Positions 7,631-16,982 of a stretch of DNA of 64,000 bases are shown piece after piece. Where the stretch lies: assembly GCF_000559025.1 (NCBI RefSeq), contig NZ_JAAN01000032.1, positions 1-64,000 of the forward strand, written 5' to 3'. This DNA is from Luteimonas huabeiensis HB2 (GTDB lineage Bacteria > Pseudomonadota > Gammaproteobacteria > Xanthomonadales > Xanthomonadaceae). Under the pieces are notes generated by a model, which did no database searches, was not told the DNA's origin, and saw only the letters and a list, made by a program, of their open reading frames with translations. The translations under genes and the position numbers were made by a program. The number at the start of each line of letters is the position of its first letter. The stretch's first letter is position 1.

Positions 7631-8413
7631 ATGCTCCGGACCGCCGCCTGCCTTGCCGCGATCGCCCTGGGCGCCGCGTGCGCACCATCGCCGGCCGCCT
7701 CGCCCGGCGATGCGCCGCCGGCGCCGACGATCCTCGTGTTCACCCGCACCGAGGGGTTCCGCCACGACACCATCCCGCTCGCGGTCGAGACGCTGCGCGC
7801 GCTGGCGGGCGAGGCGGGCCTGGCCGTCGAGCACGGCGAGGACCCCGCGGCGTTCGCGCCGGAGCGGCTCGCGCGCTACCGCGCGGTGGCGTTCGCGCTC
7901 ACCACCGGCAACCTGCTCGACGAGGCGCAGCGCGCCGCGTTCGAGGCCTACGTGCGCGACGGCGGCGGCTTCCTCGGCCTGCACTCGGCCGCCGACACCG
8001 GCCACGACTGGCCGTTCTACGGCGAGCTGGTGGGCGCCTGGTTCCGCAGCCACCCGCCCGGCCTGCAGCGCGCGCGCGTGCGCTTCGAGGACCCGGCGGT
8101 GGAGGCCGCCCACGGCCCGTGGCGGATCGAGGACGAGCTGTACGACTTCCACCGCAACCCGCGCCCCTGGGTGCGGGTGATCGCCACGCTGCACGAGCGT
8201 GCCGACGGCGGCGGCATGGGCGCCGACCACCCGATCGCGTGGTGCCACGAGCGCCTGGGCGGCCGCGCCTGGTACAGCGGCCTCGGCCACGATGCCGCGC
8301 TCTACGCCGACCCGGTGTTCCGCGCGCACCTGCTGGCGGGCCTGCGCTACGTCGCCGGCACCGTCGCGCGTTGCGACCAACTGTCACCTCGCCGGCCTAT
8401 CATGGGCGGATGA
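7631..8413 (+). CDS. ThuA-like domain lipoprotein
   Basis: A 260-residue protein with lipobox GAAC near residue 18, so probably a lipoprotein. The mature part is a ThuA-like (trehalose utilisation, glutamine amidotransferase-like) domain: VFTRTEGFRHDTIP, GGGFLGLHSAADTGHDWPFY, and PIAWCHE with AWYSGLGHD. Such domains occur in sugar-degradation proteins and lack a proven activity in most cases. The ATG at 7631 gives a better signal than the one 21 bases upstream. Its stop overlaps the start of the next lipoprotein gene (ATGA at 8410-8413), so the two are probably translated together. Confidence 0.85.
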   Translation: MLRTAACLAAIALGAACAPSPAASPGDAPPAPTILVFTRTEGFRHDTIPLAVETLRALAGEAGLAVEHGEDPAAFAPERLARYRAVAFALTTGNLLDEAQRAAFEAYVRDGGGFLGLHSAADTGHDWPFYGELVGAWFRSHPPGLQRARVRFEDPAVEAAHGPWRIEDELYDFHRNPRPWVRVIATLHERADGGGMGADHPIAWCHERLGGRAWYSGLGHDAALYADPVFRAHLLAGLRYVAGTVARCDQLSPRRPIMGG

Positions 8414-9672
8414 TGCCGTTCCGTTTCCTGGCGGCCGCCTTCGCGGCCTGCCTGCTCGCCGCTTGCGCTACGTCCCCGGCTCTGCCCGCCTCGTCGGCCG
8501 CCGATGGCCCGCCCACCCTGCTGCTGATCTCGCTGGACGGGGTGCGCCCCGACATGCTCGGCCAGGGCCATACCCCGCACATCGACCGCCTCGCGCGCGA
8601 GGGCGTGCGCGCGGCGTGGATGCGCCCGTCGTATCCCGCGCTGACCTTCCCCAACCACTACACCCTGGTGACCGGGATGCGCCCGGACCGCCACGGCCTG
8701 GTCCACAACGTCATGCAGGACGAGGCGCTCGGGCGCTTCGCGCTGAAGGATCGCGACGCGGTCTCCGACGGGCGCTGGTGGGGCGGCGAGCCGATCTGGG
8801 TCTCCGCCGAGCGCGCGGGCCTGCCGACGGCCACGCTGTTCTGGCCGGGCTCCGAGGCCGACGTGCAGGGCGTGCGGCCGACCCGCTGGCGGCCCTTCGA
8901 CGACAGCCTGCCGCACGAGACCCGCGTGGCCGAGGTGCTGGGCTGGCTCTCGGAGCCGGCGTCCACGCGCCCGCGGCTGGCGACGCTCTACTTCGAGCAC
9001 CCCGACTTCGCCGGCCACCATTACGGCCCGGACTCGCCCGAGCTGCACGCGGCGCTGGCGCAGGTGGACGCCGCGCTCGGCACGCTGTTCGACGGCCTGC
9101 GCGCGCGCGGGCTGGAGGACCGGGTCGACATCCTCGTCGTCTCCGACCACGGCATGGCCGAGGTGCCTCCGGGCCAGGCGATCGCGGTGGAGGACATGGC
9201 CGATCCCGCGCTCGCCGAGGTGGTGAGCGCGGGCCAGGTGATCGGCTTCCGCCCGCGGCCCGGTCGCGAGGCGGAGGCCGAGGCCGCCCTGCTCGGCGCG
9301 CACGCGCAGTACGACTGCTGGCGCAAGGGCGAGCTGCCGGCGCGCTGGCATTACGGCACGCACCCGCGGGTGCCGCCGATCGTGTGCCAGATGCACCTGG
9401 GCTGGGACGCGGTGCCGCGGCAGGCGCTGGCGCAGCGTCCCGCGCGCATGCGCGGATCGCACGGCTACGACCCGGACCTGCCGCAGATGCGCGCGATCTT
9501 CATCGCCCGCGGGCCGTCGTTCCGGCGAGGCGCCACCCTGCCCGGCTTCGACAACGTCGATGTCTACCCGCTGCTGGCGCGCCTGCTGGGCATCGCGCCG
9601 CAGCCGCACGACGGCGACGTGCGCACCCTGCTGCCGGCGCTGCGCGAGCAGGGCACGGCCACGCGCCCGTAG
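8410..9672 (+). CDS. Nucleotide pyrophosphatase/phosphodiesterase family lipoprotein
   Basis: A 420-residue member of the alkaline-phosphatase superfamily, NPP branch. A lipobox (LLAAC) follows a short leader. Key sites are visible: LISLDGVRPDML (first metal Asp), PSYPALTFPNHYTLVTG with the Thr nucleophile, YFEHPDFAGHHYGPDS and VVSDHGMAEV (remaining metal ligands). Bacterial relatives from Xanthomonas hydrolyse phosphodiester and pyrophosphate bonds of nucleotides. Expected at the outer membrane or in the periplasm, with two zinc ions. It overlaps the ThuA-like gene by four bases. Confidence 0.9.
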   Translation: MMPFRFLAAAFAACLLAACATSPALPASSAADGPPTLLLISLDGVRPDMLGQGHTPHIDRLAREGVRAAWMRPSYPALTFPNHYTLVTGMRPDRHGLVHNVMQDEALGRFALKDRDAVSDGRWWGGEPIWVSAERAGLPTATLFWPGSEADVQGVRPTRWRPFDDSLPHETRVAEVLGWLSEPASTRPRLATLYFEHPDFAGHHYGPDSPELHAALAQVDAALGTLFDGLRARGLEDRVDILVVSDHGMAEVPPGQAIAVEDMADPALAEVVSAGQVIGFRPRPGREAEAEAALLGAHAQYDCWRKGELPARWHYGTHPRVPPIVCQMHLGWDAVPRQALAQRPARMRGSHGYDPDLPQMRAIFIARGPSFRRGATLPGFDNVDVYPLLARLLGIAPQPHDGDVRTLLPALREQGTATRP

Positions 9673-9682
9673 CGGCGCACAC

Positions 9683-10384
9683 CTACGCGCCGAGGCTGCG
9701 CAGCGCCGCGGCGCGCGCGTGCAGCTCGGTGGTGTCGAACAGCGGCATCGGCGCATCGTCCGCGCCCACCAGCAACGAGATCTCGGTGCAGCCCAGGATC
9801 GCGCCCTCGGCGCCGCGCGCGGCGAGCCCGGCCAGCACCTCGCGATAGGCCGCGCGGGACGCGTCGCGGATCACCCCGCGGCACAGTTCCTCGTAGATCA
9901 CCCGGTGCACCTGGCCGCGCGCGGCCGCGTCGGGCACCAGCACCTCCAGGCCGTGCCGCTCCAGCCGCTCGCGGTAGAACGCCTGCTCCATGGTGAAGCG
10001 GGTGCCCAGCAGGCCGACCCGGCGGATGCCGGCGGCGGCGAGCGCATCGGCGGTGGGATCGGCGATGTGCAGCAGCGGCAACGGCACCGCCGCCTCGATC
10101 GCCTCGGCGACGATGTGCATGGTGTTGGTGCACAGCACCAGGAAGTCGGCGCCGCCGCGCTGCAGGCGCCGCGCCGCGTCCGCCATCGCCTCGCCGGCGC
10201 CGCTCCAGTCGCCCGCGCGCTGCAGCGCCTCGATCTCGTGGAAATCCACGCTGTACAGCAGCACCCGCGCCGAGTGCAGGCCGCCCAGGCGCTCGCGCAC
10301 CGTGCGGTTGACGATGCGGTAGTACGGCAGGGTCGATTCCCAGCTCATCCCGCCGATCAGTCCGATCGTTCGCGCCGTGCGCAT
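9683..10384 (-). CDS. Aspartate/glutamate racemase family protein
   Basis: A 233-residue cofactor-independent amino-acid racemase. The two catalytic cysteines are present: Cys85 in LCTNTMH and Cys199 in GCTEI, each in its family context; the N-terminal [11 protein letters not shown] is the substrate-binding opening of the YgeA/RacX-type group. It would interconvert L and D forms of an amino acid by two-base proton transfer. The substrate cannot be assigned from sequence. It converges on the phosphodiesterase gene with a 10-bp gap. Confidence 0.87.
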   Translation of the reverse strand: MRTARTIGLIGGMSWESTLPYYRIVNRTVRERLGGLHSARVLLYSVDFHEIEALQRAGDWSGAGEAMADAARRLQRGGADFLVLCTNTMHIVAEAIEAAVPLPLLHIADPTADALAAAGIRRVGLLGTRFTMEQAFYRERLERHGLEVLVPDAAARGQVHRVIYEELCRGVIRDASRAAYREVLAGLAARGAEGAILGCTEISLLVGADDAPMPLFDTTELHARAAALRSLGA

Positions 10385-10506
10385 CGCCCGCCTCCCGTGT
10401 CCGCCTGCCCGCCTTATCGCACACGCGCGGCTGCGGCGCGATCCGCCCGCGCATCCATGTCCGAAAGCGGCCGGTTCCGCCAGGGCCCCGGTGCTAGTCT
10501 GCCGCC

Positions 10507-12018
10507 ATGCCCGCTGCCGCCGCCATGCCCGATGCCCAGGTCTGCGAGCGCGCGCGGTTGAGCCGCGACGCCCGCTTCGACGGGCTGTTCTTCACCGCGG
10601 TGCGCACCACCGGCATCTACTGCCGGCCGGTGTGCCCGGCGCCGGCACCGAAGCCGGGCAACGTGCGCTACTACCCCAGCGCCGCGGCGGCCGAGGCCGC
10701 CGGCTTCCGCCCCTGCCTGCGCTGCCGGCCGGAACTGGCCCCCGGCGAGGGGTCCTGGCGCCGCGGCGACGAAGCGGTGGCACGGGCGCTGAAGCTGATC
10801 GACCAGGGCGCGCTGGCGGAGGGATCGCTCGCCGCGCTGGCCGCGCGCCTGCACCTGGGCGAGCGCCAGTTGCGCCGGCTGTTCGTCGTGCGCCTGGGCG
10901 CGGCGCCGAACGCGGTGCATACCACCCGGCGCCTGCTGTTCGCCAAGCAGCTGCTGACCGAGACCGCGCTGCCGGTCACCACGGTGGCGATGGAGGCGGG
11001 CTTCGGCAGCCTGCGGCGCTTCAACGCCGCCTTCCGCCAGGCCTACGGCCTGGCCCCGCGCGACCTGCGCCGGCAACTGCCGGCGGTGCAGGACGGCCCG
11101 CTGGTGCTGCGGCTGGGCTACCGGCCGCCCTACGACTTCGACGCCGTGCTGGCGTTCTTCCGCGGCCGCGCGCTGCCCGGCGTCGAGCGGGTCGATGCGC
11201 GCACCTACGCGCGGGCGTTCGGCCACGATGGCGGCACCGGCTGGCTGCGCGTCGGCCGCTGGCCCGCGCCCGCGCATGCGCTGCGGCTGGAAGTGCACGG
11301 CGCGGCCACCGGCGGCCTGCTGGGCATCGTGCAGCGCGTGCGGCGCATGTTCGACCTCGACGCCGACCCGCATGCGATCGCATCGGTGCTGGGGCGCGAT
11401 CCCCGGCTCGCGCCGCTGCTGCGCGCGCACCCGGGGCTGCGCATTCCCAGCGGCTGGGACGGCTTCGAGATCGCGGTGCGCGCGGTGATCGGCCAGCAGG
11501 TCAGCGTGGCCGCCGCGCGCACCCTGACCGCGCGCCTGGCCGCCGCGCACGGCGCCGCGTTGCCGGCGCCGCTCGCCGCGCAGGGCTTCGGCCACCTGTT
11601 CCCCAGTGTGGAGGCGCTGTCCGAGGCCGATCCCGACGGCTTCGGCCTGACCCGCGCCCGCGCGCAGGCCGTGCGCGGCATCGCCCGCGCGGTGCGCGAA
11701 GGCCGGGTCGATTTCGCCGCGGACGCTCCACTGGACGACTTCGTCGCGCGCTGGACCGCGTTGCCGGGGATCGGGCCGTGGACCGCGCAGTACATCGCGC
11801 TGCGCGCGCTCGGGCACCCCGACGCCTTTCCCGCCGAAGACCTCATCCTGCAGCGTACCGTGCCGGCGGACGGCACCCGCCTCGGCGCCCGCGCGCTGTC
11901 GGCCCGCGCCGAAGCCTGGCGCCCCTGGCGCGGCTACGCGGTGATCGCGCTTTGGCACGAGGCCATGGCCGCCGCGCCCGCACCTTCCCACCCCGCCGCC
12001 TCCAGGAGCGCCGCATGA
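10507..12018 (+). CDS. alkA: Ada-AlkA fusion: methyl-sensing regulator and 3-methyladenine DNA glycosylase
   Basis: A 503-residue three-part protein. Residues 18-80 are the Ada zinc domain with Cys39, Cys43, Cys70 and Cys73; Cys39 is the methyl-phosphotriester acceptor by position. Residues about 95-195 are an AraC-type helix-turn-helix. From about 205 comes an AlkA N-terminal fold and an HhH-GPD glycosylase ending with [28 protein letters not shown], the helix-hairpin-helix and catalytic Asp region. It should detect alkylation, switch on repair genes and excise alkylated purines. The next gene, ogt, overlaps its stop by ATGA, completing the O6-methylguanine branch. Confidence 0.92.
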   Translation: MPAAAAMPDAQVCERARLSRDARFDGLFFTAVRTTGIYCRPVCPAPAPKPGNVRYYPSAAAAEAAGFRPCLRCRPELAPGEGSWRRGDEAVARALKLIDQGALAEGSLAALAARLHLGERQLRRLFVVRLGAAPNAVHTTRRLLFAKQLLTETALPVTTVAMEAGFGSLRRFNAAFRQAYGLAPRDLRRQLPAVQDGPLVLRLGYRPPYDFDAVLAFFRGRALPGVERVDARTYARAFGHDGGTGWLRVGRWPAPAHALRLEVHGAATGGLLGIVQRVRRMFDLDADPHAIASVLGRDPRLAPLLRAHPGLRIPSGWDGFEIAVRAVIGQQVSVAAARTLTARLAAAHGAALPAPLAAQGFGHLFPSVEALSEADPDGFGLTRARAQAVRGIARAVREGRVDFAADAPLDDFVARWTALPGIGPWTAQYIALRALGHPDAFPAEDLILQRTVPADGTRLGARALSARAEAWRPWRGYAVIALWHEAMAAAPAPSHPAASRSAA

Positions 12019-12620
12019 GCGTCCGCTACGCCCACCTTCCCAGCCCGGTCGGCGCGCTGCTGGTCGCCGCCTCCGATGCCGGCCTGCACGCGATCGAGTT
12101 CCCCGACAACCGCCGCCCGGTGCGCCGCCTCGGCGACTGGCGCGCCGGCCCGCATCCGCTGATCGACGCCGCGCGCGCGCAGCTCGACGCCTACTTCGCC
12201 GGCACGCTGCGCCGCTTCGACCTGCCGCTGGCCCCGCACGGCACGCCGTTCCAGCTCGCCGTGTGGCAGGCGCTGGCCGACATCCCCTACGGCGCGACCG
12301 CAAGCTATGCGCAACTGGCCGCCCGTGTCGGCCGCCCCAGCGCGACCCGCGCGGTGGGCGCCGCCAACGGCCGCAACCCGCTGCCGATCGTGCTGCCCTG
12401 CCACCGCGTCATCGGCGCCGACGGCGCGCTGACCGGCTTCGGCGGCGGCCTGCCGACCAAGCGCTTCCTGCTGGAACTCGAAGGCGCGCTGCCGCGCGGC
12501 ATCCCGTTCGCAGGCCATGCCCAACCGGGCGTGCGCGAGCCCGTGCCGCGTGTCTCCGCGAACGCACCGCCGGGCCCGGCGGGCGCTTCCCGCCCGGGCG
12601 GTCGAATCCGCACCGGGTAG
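12015..12620 (+). CDS. ogt: Methylated-DNA--protein-cysteine methyltransferase
   Basis: A 201-residue suicide repair protein. The active site VLPCHRVIG places the methyl-accepting cysteine at residue 129, and [27 protein letters not shown] is the DNA-binding helix-turn-helix with its arginine finger. It transfers methyl groups from O6-methylguanine and O4-methylthymine. It starts inside the stop codon of the Ada-AlkA fusion (ATGA), so supply is coupled to the sensor. The last 40 or so residues, after LLELEGALP, are a Pro/Gly/Arg-rich tail not expected in the family. Confidence 0.93.
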   Translation: MSVRYAHLPSPVGALLVAASDAGLHAIEFPDNRRPVRRLGDWRAGPHPLIDAARAQLDAYFAGTLRRFDLPLAPHGTPFQLAVWQALADIPYGATASYAQLAARVGRPSATRAVGAANGRNPLPIVLPCHRVIGADGALTGFGGGLPTKRFLLELEGALPRGIPFAGHAQPGVREPVPRVSANAPPGPAGASRPGGRIRTG

Positions 12621-12733
12621 CGCCGCGCTCGCACGCGTGCGCCGGCCAGCGCGACTTCCGGGCCACCGCACCCAGGCATCGCCAGGACGTTGCGGTCGTG
12701 GCCCCGGCCGGCGGGCCGGCCCGCCCGGGACGC

Positions 12734-14101
12734 TCAGCGCTTCTCGCCGTGCAGCGTCTGGCCGCCCTGGTGCAGTTCCAGCGCGGTCACGGCTTCGTCG
12801 GCGCCACGCAGGAAACGGATCTCGATGCCGTAGGCGGCGGCCTCGAAGCGGTCGGCCTCGCCGGTGGCGTCCAGCGCGAATTCGCCCTGTCCGGTGGCCT
12901 GCGCGAACAGCCCGCCGTCGCGCTCGCGCACGCTCAGCTCGAAGCCCGGCGCCAGCGGATAGATGCCGGCGTAGGCGCGCAGCATCTCGGGGGCCGGCAT
13001 CGGCGCGGCGGCCGGGCGGCGCGCGCCGGGCGCCGGGAAGCGCGCGTCGAGCAGGTGCAGGCCGAGCGGTTCCAACCCGCCGTGGGAGTACAGCGCGGTA
13101 TCCGACAGCAGCACCACCGCGCGGCCGCGCGCGCGCTCGAAACCGACGAAGGCGGAGAAACCGCCGGTACCGCCCTCGTGCAGGTGCAGGACGCGGCCGT
13201 CGAAGGGCGCGAGCAGCCAGCCCATCGCCATCGGCTGCTCCGCCGCCCCGGCGATCGGCTGCTGGGCCTGCACCAGCGCCGCGGCGATCGGCGCCTCGGC
13301 CTGGCCGAGCTGGGCCTGCGCGTAGCGCACCATGTCGTCGAGCGTGGCGCGCACGCCGCCGACCCCGGCCAGTGCCGGGGCGAAGCGCCAGGCCGGCGTC
13401 GCCTCCCCGCCCGGCAGGTGGCCCTGGGCCGGGCGCACGCCGTCCGGCGGCGTCGCGACGTAGGCGCCGTCCATGCCCAGCGGCGCGAACAGGCGCGCGC
13501 GCAGCAGCGCCTCCAGGTCCTCGCCGGCGCGATGCGCGAGCGCGTAGGACAGCAGCATGTAGCCGAAGTTGGAATACTCGAAGCGCTCGCCCGGGGCCTG
13601 CGCCAGGGGCGTGTCCTGCAGCGCGGCCAGCAGCGTGGCGACGTCCAGCGCGGCGTAGGGATCGGCCGGGTCCGACAGGTCCATCCCCGGCGGCAGGCGC
13701 GGCAGCCCGGAGGTGTGGGCGACGAGGTGGCGCAGCAGGATCGGCTGGCCCGAGTGGTCCGGCACCGCCGTGCCCTCCGGCAGGTAGGCGGCCAGCGGAT
13801 CGTCCAGCGAGGCGCGGCCCTGCGCGATCAGGTCGGCCAACAGCGCGCCGGTCATGGTCTTGGCGACGGAGCCGATCTCGAACGCCGCGTCGGGCCCGAT
13901 CCTCGACGACTGCGCTGGATCTGCGCAGCGCCAGGCGCGGGCGACACGGTCGCCGTCGATCACCGCGGCGGCGACGCAGGCGCCGCTGGCGTCGCCGTCG
14001 AGGCGATGGTCCAGCGCGAGCCGCAGGGCCTGGTCGGCATCGGCTTGCGCGGCGCCGGCGCACAGCAGCAGGGCGGCGGCGAGCGGTCGGAACTTCGGCA
14101 T
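12734..14101 (-). CDS. Serine hydrolase, class C beta-lactamase/DD-peptidase fold
   Basis: A 455-residue exported hydrolase. A signal peptide (about 20 residues) is followed by the SxxK nucleophile motif at Ser78-Lys81 (GSVAKTMTG) and a YSN motif in EYSNFGYML, which defines the serine beta-lactamase/penicillin-binding fold. The C-terminal third resembles the lipocalin-like extension found in some members. It may cleave D-amino peptides or esters in the periplasm; true beta-lactamase activity cannot be claimed. Ribosome-binding site AGGAGG lies 7 bases before the ATG. It is the third gene of the ECF sigma operon, 44 bp after the membrane gene. Confidence 0.87.
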   Translation of the reverse strand: MPKFRPLAAALLLCAGAAQADADQALRLALDHRLDGDASGACVAAAVIDGDRVARAWRCADPAQSSRIGPDAAFEIGSVAKTMTGALLADLIAQGRASLDDPLAAYLPEGTAVPDHSGQPILLRHLVAHTSGLPRLPPGMDLSDPADPYAALDVATLLAALQDTPLAQAPGERFEYSNFGYMLLSYALAHRAGEDLEALLRARLFAPLGMDGAYVATPPDGVRPAQGHLPGGEATPAWRFAPALAGVGGVRATLDDMVRYAQAQLGQAEAPIAAALVQAQQPIAGAAEQPMAMGWLLAPFDGRVLHLHEGGTGGFSAFVGFERARGRAVVLLSDTALYSHGGLEPLGLHLLDARFPAPGARRPAAAPMPAPEMLRAYAGIYPLAPGFELSVRERDGGLFAQATGQGEFALDATGEADRFEAAAYGIEIRFLRGADEAVTALELHQGGQTLHGEKR

Positions 14102-14145
14102 GGCGGATCCTCCTGGACGGGTTGGGACACGGGAAAGGCGCGAGG

Positions 14146-14736
14146 TCAGGCCGAGTCGCCGGCGAGCGGATCGATCTGCCGCTGCAGCGCGGCCGCGTGC
14201 GCGTGGAAGTCCTTCGCGGCACGGCGGTTCAGCCAGACCGCGAGCATGCCGAACGCCACGAACGCGGCGATGGTGATCAGCGCGCCGGGGGTGGGCCCGC
14301 TGGAGGCGAGGACGAACGCGCTCGCGCCGAGCATCGGCGGCGCGACGTACCATCGCCACGCGCGGTCGAGCAGGCGCGCCTGCACCAGCGCGGCGTCGCG
14401 CCGGCGCTGCAGATGGAGCACCAGCGGCTGGTCGGGCGCCGCCTCGGGCACCGCATGCCGCGCACGGCGCAGCGTCCACGGCAGCCACGCCGCCCAGGCC
14501 GCGATCCACGCCGCGGACGCGGCCACCCACCAGGCACCGCGCAGCCCCGCGGCGACGCCGACCAGGGCGAAGAACGCCAGCACCAGGACGGCGGCCACCG
14601 CCTCCACCCGGTCGCGCGTGCGCACGGCACGCGCGAGGGCGCGATCGCGCTCGCGCAGCGACTGCAGCGAGACGGTCTGCGCAGCGCCGTCGGTCGGCTG
14701 GCGCTGCCACGCCTCTCGGATCCGCTCCCAGTCCAT
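14146..14736 (-). CDS. Four-helix membrane protein, candidate anti-sigma partner
   Basis: A 196-residue protein with a soluble N-terminal part of about 40 residues (starting MDWERIREAWQRQP) and four predicted membrane helices in two pairs. No anti-sigma zinc motif is seen. It begins 14 bp after the ECF sigma gene on the same strand, the usual place for an anti-sigma factor, and its cytoplasmic N-terminal helix region is compatible with that. Function otherwise unknown. Confidence 0.65.
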   Translation of the reverse strand: MDWERIREAWQRQPTDGAAQTVSLQSLRERDRALARAVRTRDRVEAVAAVLVLAFFALVGVAAGLRGAWWVAASAAWIAAWAAWLPWTLRRARHAVPEAAPDQPLVLHLQRRRDAALVQARLLDRAWRWYVAPPMLGASAFVLASSGPTPGALITIAAFVAFGMLAVWLNRRAAKDFHAHAAALQRQIDPLAGDSA

Positions 14737-14750
14737 CGTCGTCCTCCGGG

Positions 14751-15230
14751 TCAATCGTTCACGAATCGGGTTTCGTAGGCCTGCCGCAGGCGGGTCATGC
14801 GGATCGCCACCGCGTTCGGGGTCGACCCCAGCACCTCGGCGATCTGCTCGCGCGACAGGCCCTCGAGATCCAGCAGCAGCACGCTGCGCTGCACCGGATC
14901 CAGCGTCGCCAGGAAGGCGTCGAGCACGTCCAGCGGATCCAGCGGGTGCCCGGCGTCGGCCGGCTCCGCCGCCTCGTCCAGCGGCCGGTGCTCGCGCCGC
15001 GGGCGGCGCACGTGCGACAGCGCGGTATTGAGCGCGACCCGATACACCCAGGTCGAGCGCTGCGCGCGGCCCTCGAAGCCCGCGAAGCTGCGCCACAGCT
15101 GCAGGTGCATGTCCTGCAGCAGGTCCTGCCAGTCCTGCGGGCCCGCATAGCGGCGCGCCAGCCGCACCAGGGCCGGCTGGTTCGCCTGCAGCATCGCGGT
15201 GAAGGCGGCTTCGGTGTCCATCGCGCTCAT
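14751..15230 (-). CDS. ECF-type RNA polymerase sigma factor
   Basis: A 159-residue sigma factor. Region 2 is seen in QDWQDLLQDMHLQLWRSFAGFEGRAQRSTWVYRVALNTALSHVRR (broken here by no gaps of note), and region 4 in LDPVQRSVLLLDLEGLSREQIAEVLG followed by the recognition helix around TPNAVAIRMTRLRQ. It should direct RNA polymerase to a small extracytoplasmic-stress regulon, most likely including its own operon with the membrane protein and the serine hydrolase downstream. Which signal it responds to is not evident. Confidence 0.9.
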   Translation of the reverse strand: MSAMDTEAAFTAMLQANQPALVRLARRYAGPQDWQDLLQDMHLQLWRSFAGFEGRAQRSTWVYRVALNTALSHVRRPRREHRPLDEAAEPADAGHPLDPLDVLDAFLATLDPVQRSVLLLDLEGLSREQIAEVLGSTPNAVAIRMTRLRQAYETRFVND

Positions 15231-15455
15231 GGTCGCAGTCCGGCGGGCTCGCTAGGATTGGTCGCACCGGGGCGCGTGGATTTTCATTGCCCGCGGCGGA
15301 ACCTGCCGATGCCCGAACGCCGCGGGCGGCTGCCATGCCGCCCGCCCGTCCCTGCGGGACGCGCCGCGCTCGGCGGCAGCGGCGCGACATCCGCCTGGCC
15401 CGGCGGGGGCGACGCTCCGCGCGGCCCGCGAGCCGCGGGCGAGCGCGGCTACCGC

Positions 15456-16700
15456 TTAGGCCGCCAGCAGCCGGCGCAGCGTGGCGCCGTAGTCGGCGGC
15501 GATGGCGTCGGCCAGCAGGTGCCGCCCCTCGGCGACCACGCGCCGCCCGCCCACGTGCGCCTCGCGCAGCAGCGGGCGGTTGCCGCTGAAGATCCAGCGG
15601 TCGGCCACGTCCTGCTCGGTCGCGCCGGCGAGGACCGGGGCATCGGCATCGAGCAGCAGCCAGTCGTCGCTTTCGTCGAAACCGGTCGCCGCGCCCGCGC
15701 TCTCGGCGACGCCGGCCAGCAGCGTCTGGCCGACGCTCTCCGACGCGCCCACGGCGATGTTGCGGCGGCGGGCGACCAGCCGCTGGCCGTATTCCAGCCA
15801 GCGCAGTTCCTCCACCGGCGACACCGAGATCTGCGAGTCCGAACCCACGCCCCAGCGGCCGCCGGCATCGAGGAAGGCGCGCAGCGGGAACAGCCCGTCG
15901 CCCAGATTGGCCTCCGTCGTCGGGCACAACGCGACCACCGCCCCGCTGCGGGCGATGCCGGCGATCTCCGCCTCGTCCAGGTGGGTGGCGTGCACCAGCG
16001 TCCAGTGCGCGTCCACCGGGGCGTTCGCCAGCAGCCATGCCACCGGCCTGGCGCCGCGCAGCGCCAGGCAGTCCTGCACCTCGCCGACCTGCTCGGCGAT
16101 GTGGATGTGCACCGGCGTGCGCGCCGGCAGCGCCGCGAGCACCTCGCGCATCGCCGCCTCCGGCACCGCGCGCAGGCTGTGCAGGGCCACGCCCGCGCGC
16201 AGGGTCTCGTCCTCGCGCGCGCGCAGCGCCTCGAACAGGCGCAGATAGGCGTCCACCTCGTGCCCGAAGCGGCGCTGCCGCGCTGACAACGGCCGGCCGT
16301 CGAAGCCGCCGGCCATGTACAGCACCGGCAGCAGGGTCAGGCGGATACCGGTCTCGCGCGCGGCGGCCACCAGCGCCAGCGACATCTCCGCCGGATCGTC
16401 GTAGGGAAGCCCGTCCGGGCGATGGTGCACGTAGTGGAACTCGCACACGCGGGTGTAGCCAGCCTCGAGCATCTCCGCGTACACCTGCGCGGCCACCGCG
16501 TGCAGCGCGTCGGGGGTCATCCGTTCGGCGAAGCGGTACATGGTCTCGCGCCAGGTCCAGAAGGAGTCGGCGGGATCGGTGCGCCGCTCGGCCAGTCCGG
16601 CCATCGCGCGCTGGAACGCGTGGGAATGCAGGTTGGCGATGCCGGGCAGGCGCCAGCCGTCGCCGGCGCGGATCGGCTGCGGGGATGCGGGTTCGGGCAT
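15456..16700 (-). CDS. hutF: Formimidoylglutamate deiminase (short N-terminus)
   Basis: A 414-residue amidohydrolase that converts N-formimidoyl-L-glutamate to N-formylglutamate and ammonia in histidine degradation. LPGIANLHSHAFQRAM (residues 18-33) holds the two metal-binding histidines, FHYVHH the substrate loop, and CPTTEANLGDG with GVGSDSQISVSP the C-terminal catalytic blocks with the metal Asp. It is shorter than the usual 450 or so residues: the N-terminal strands that pair with the C-terminus to make the small sandwich domain are absent, and the frame upstream meets a stop at 16728-16730. It diverges from hutI. Confidence 0.88.
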   Translation of the reverse strand: MPEPASPQPIRAGDGWRLPGIANLHSHAFQRAMAGLAERRTDPADSFWTWRETMYRFAERMTPDALHAVAAQVYAEMLEAGYTRVCEFHYVHHRPDGLPYDDPAEMSLALVAAARETGIRLTLLPVLYMAGGFDGRPLSARQRRFGHEVDAYLRLFEALRAREDETLRAGVALHSLRAVPEAAMREVLAALPARTPVHIHIAEQVGEVQDCLALRGARPVAWLLANAPVDAHWTLVHATHLDEAEIAGIARSGAVVALCPTTEANLGDGLFPLRAFLDAGGRWGVGSDSQISVSPVEELRWLEYGQRLVARRRNIAVGASESVGQTLLAGVAESAGAATGFDESDDWLLLDADAPVLAGATEQDVADRWIFSGNRPLLREAHVGGRRVVAEGRHLLADAIAADYGATLRRLLAA

Positions 16701-16766
16701 CGGGACGGCCTGGCGGTGAGGAGTGCGCTAGGCTAACGCGTCGTCCCCGCCGCTCACAGGCCGCGC

Positions 16767-16982
16767 ATGCTGACCGCCCTCGGCGTCGTCCTCGGTTCAC
16801 TGCTCGCCGTCGCGCTGGTGCTGCTGATCGCGCGCGAGCGCCTGCGCGCGCCCGGCGCCCGCCGCGGCCGCGAGGGCGGCACGGTCGGCAGCGGCGGCCT
16901 GCCGCACGACCGTCACGACGGCGGCGGCGACAGCGGCCCGGGCGGGGCGGACGGCGGCGACGGAGGCGGCGGTGGCGACTGA
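16767..16982 (+). CDS. Small protein with one membrane helix and glycine-rich tail
   Basis: A possible 71-residue protein: residues 1-22 are a hydrophobic helix ([20 protein letters not shown]), then a basic stretch and a Gly/Asp-rich tail. No good ribosome-binding site is seen. Its last codons overlap the hutI GTG start by 11 bp in another frame, so it could serve to couple translation into hutI. It may also be non-coding. Confidence 0.35.
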   Translation: MLTALGVVLGSLLAVALVLLIARERLRAPGARRGREGGTVGSGGLPHDRHDGGGDSGPGGADGGDGGGGGD

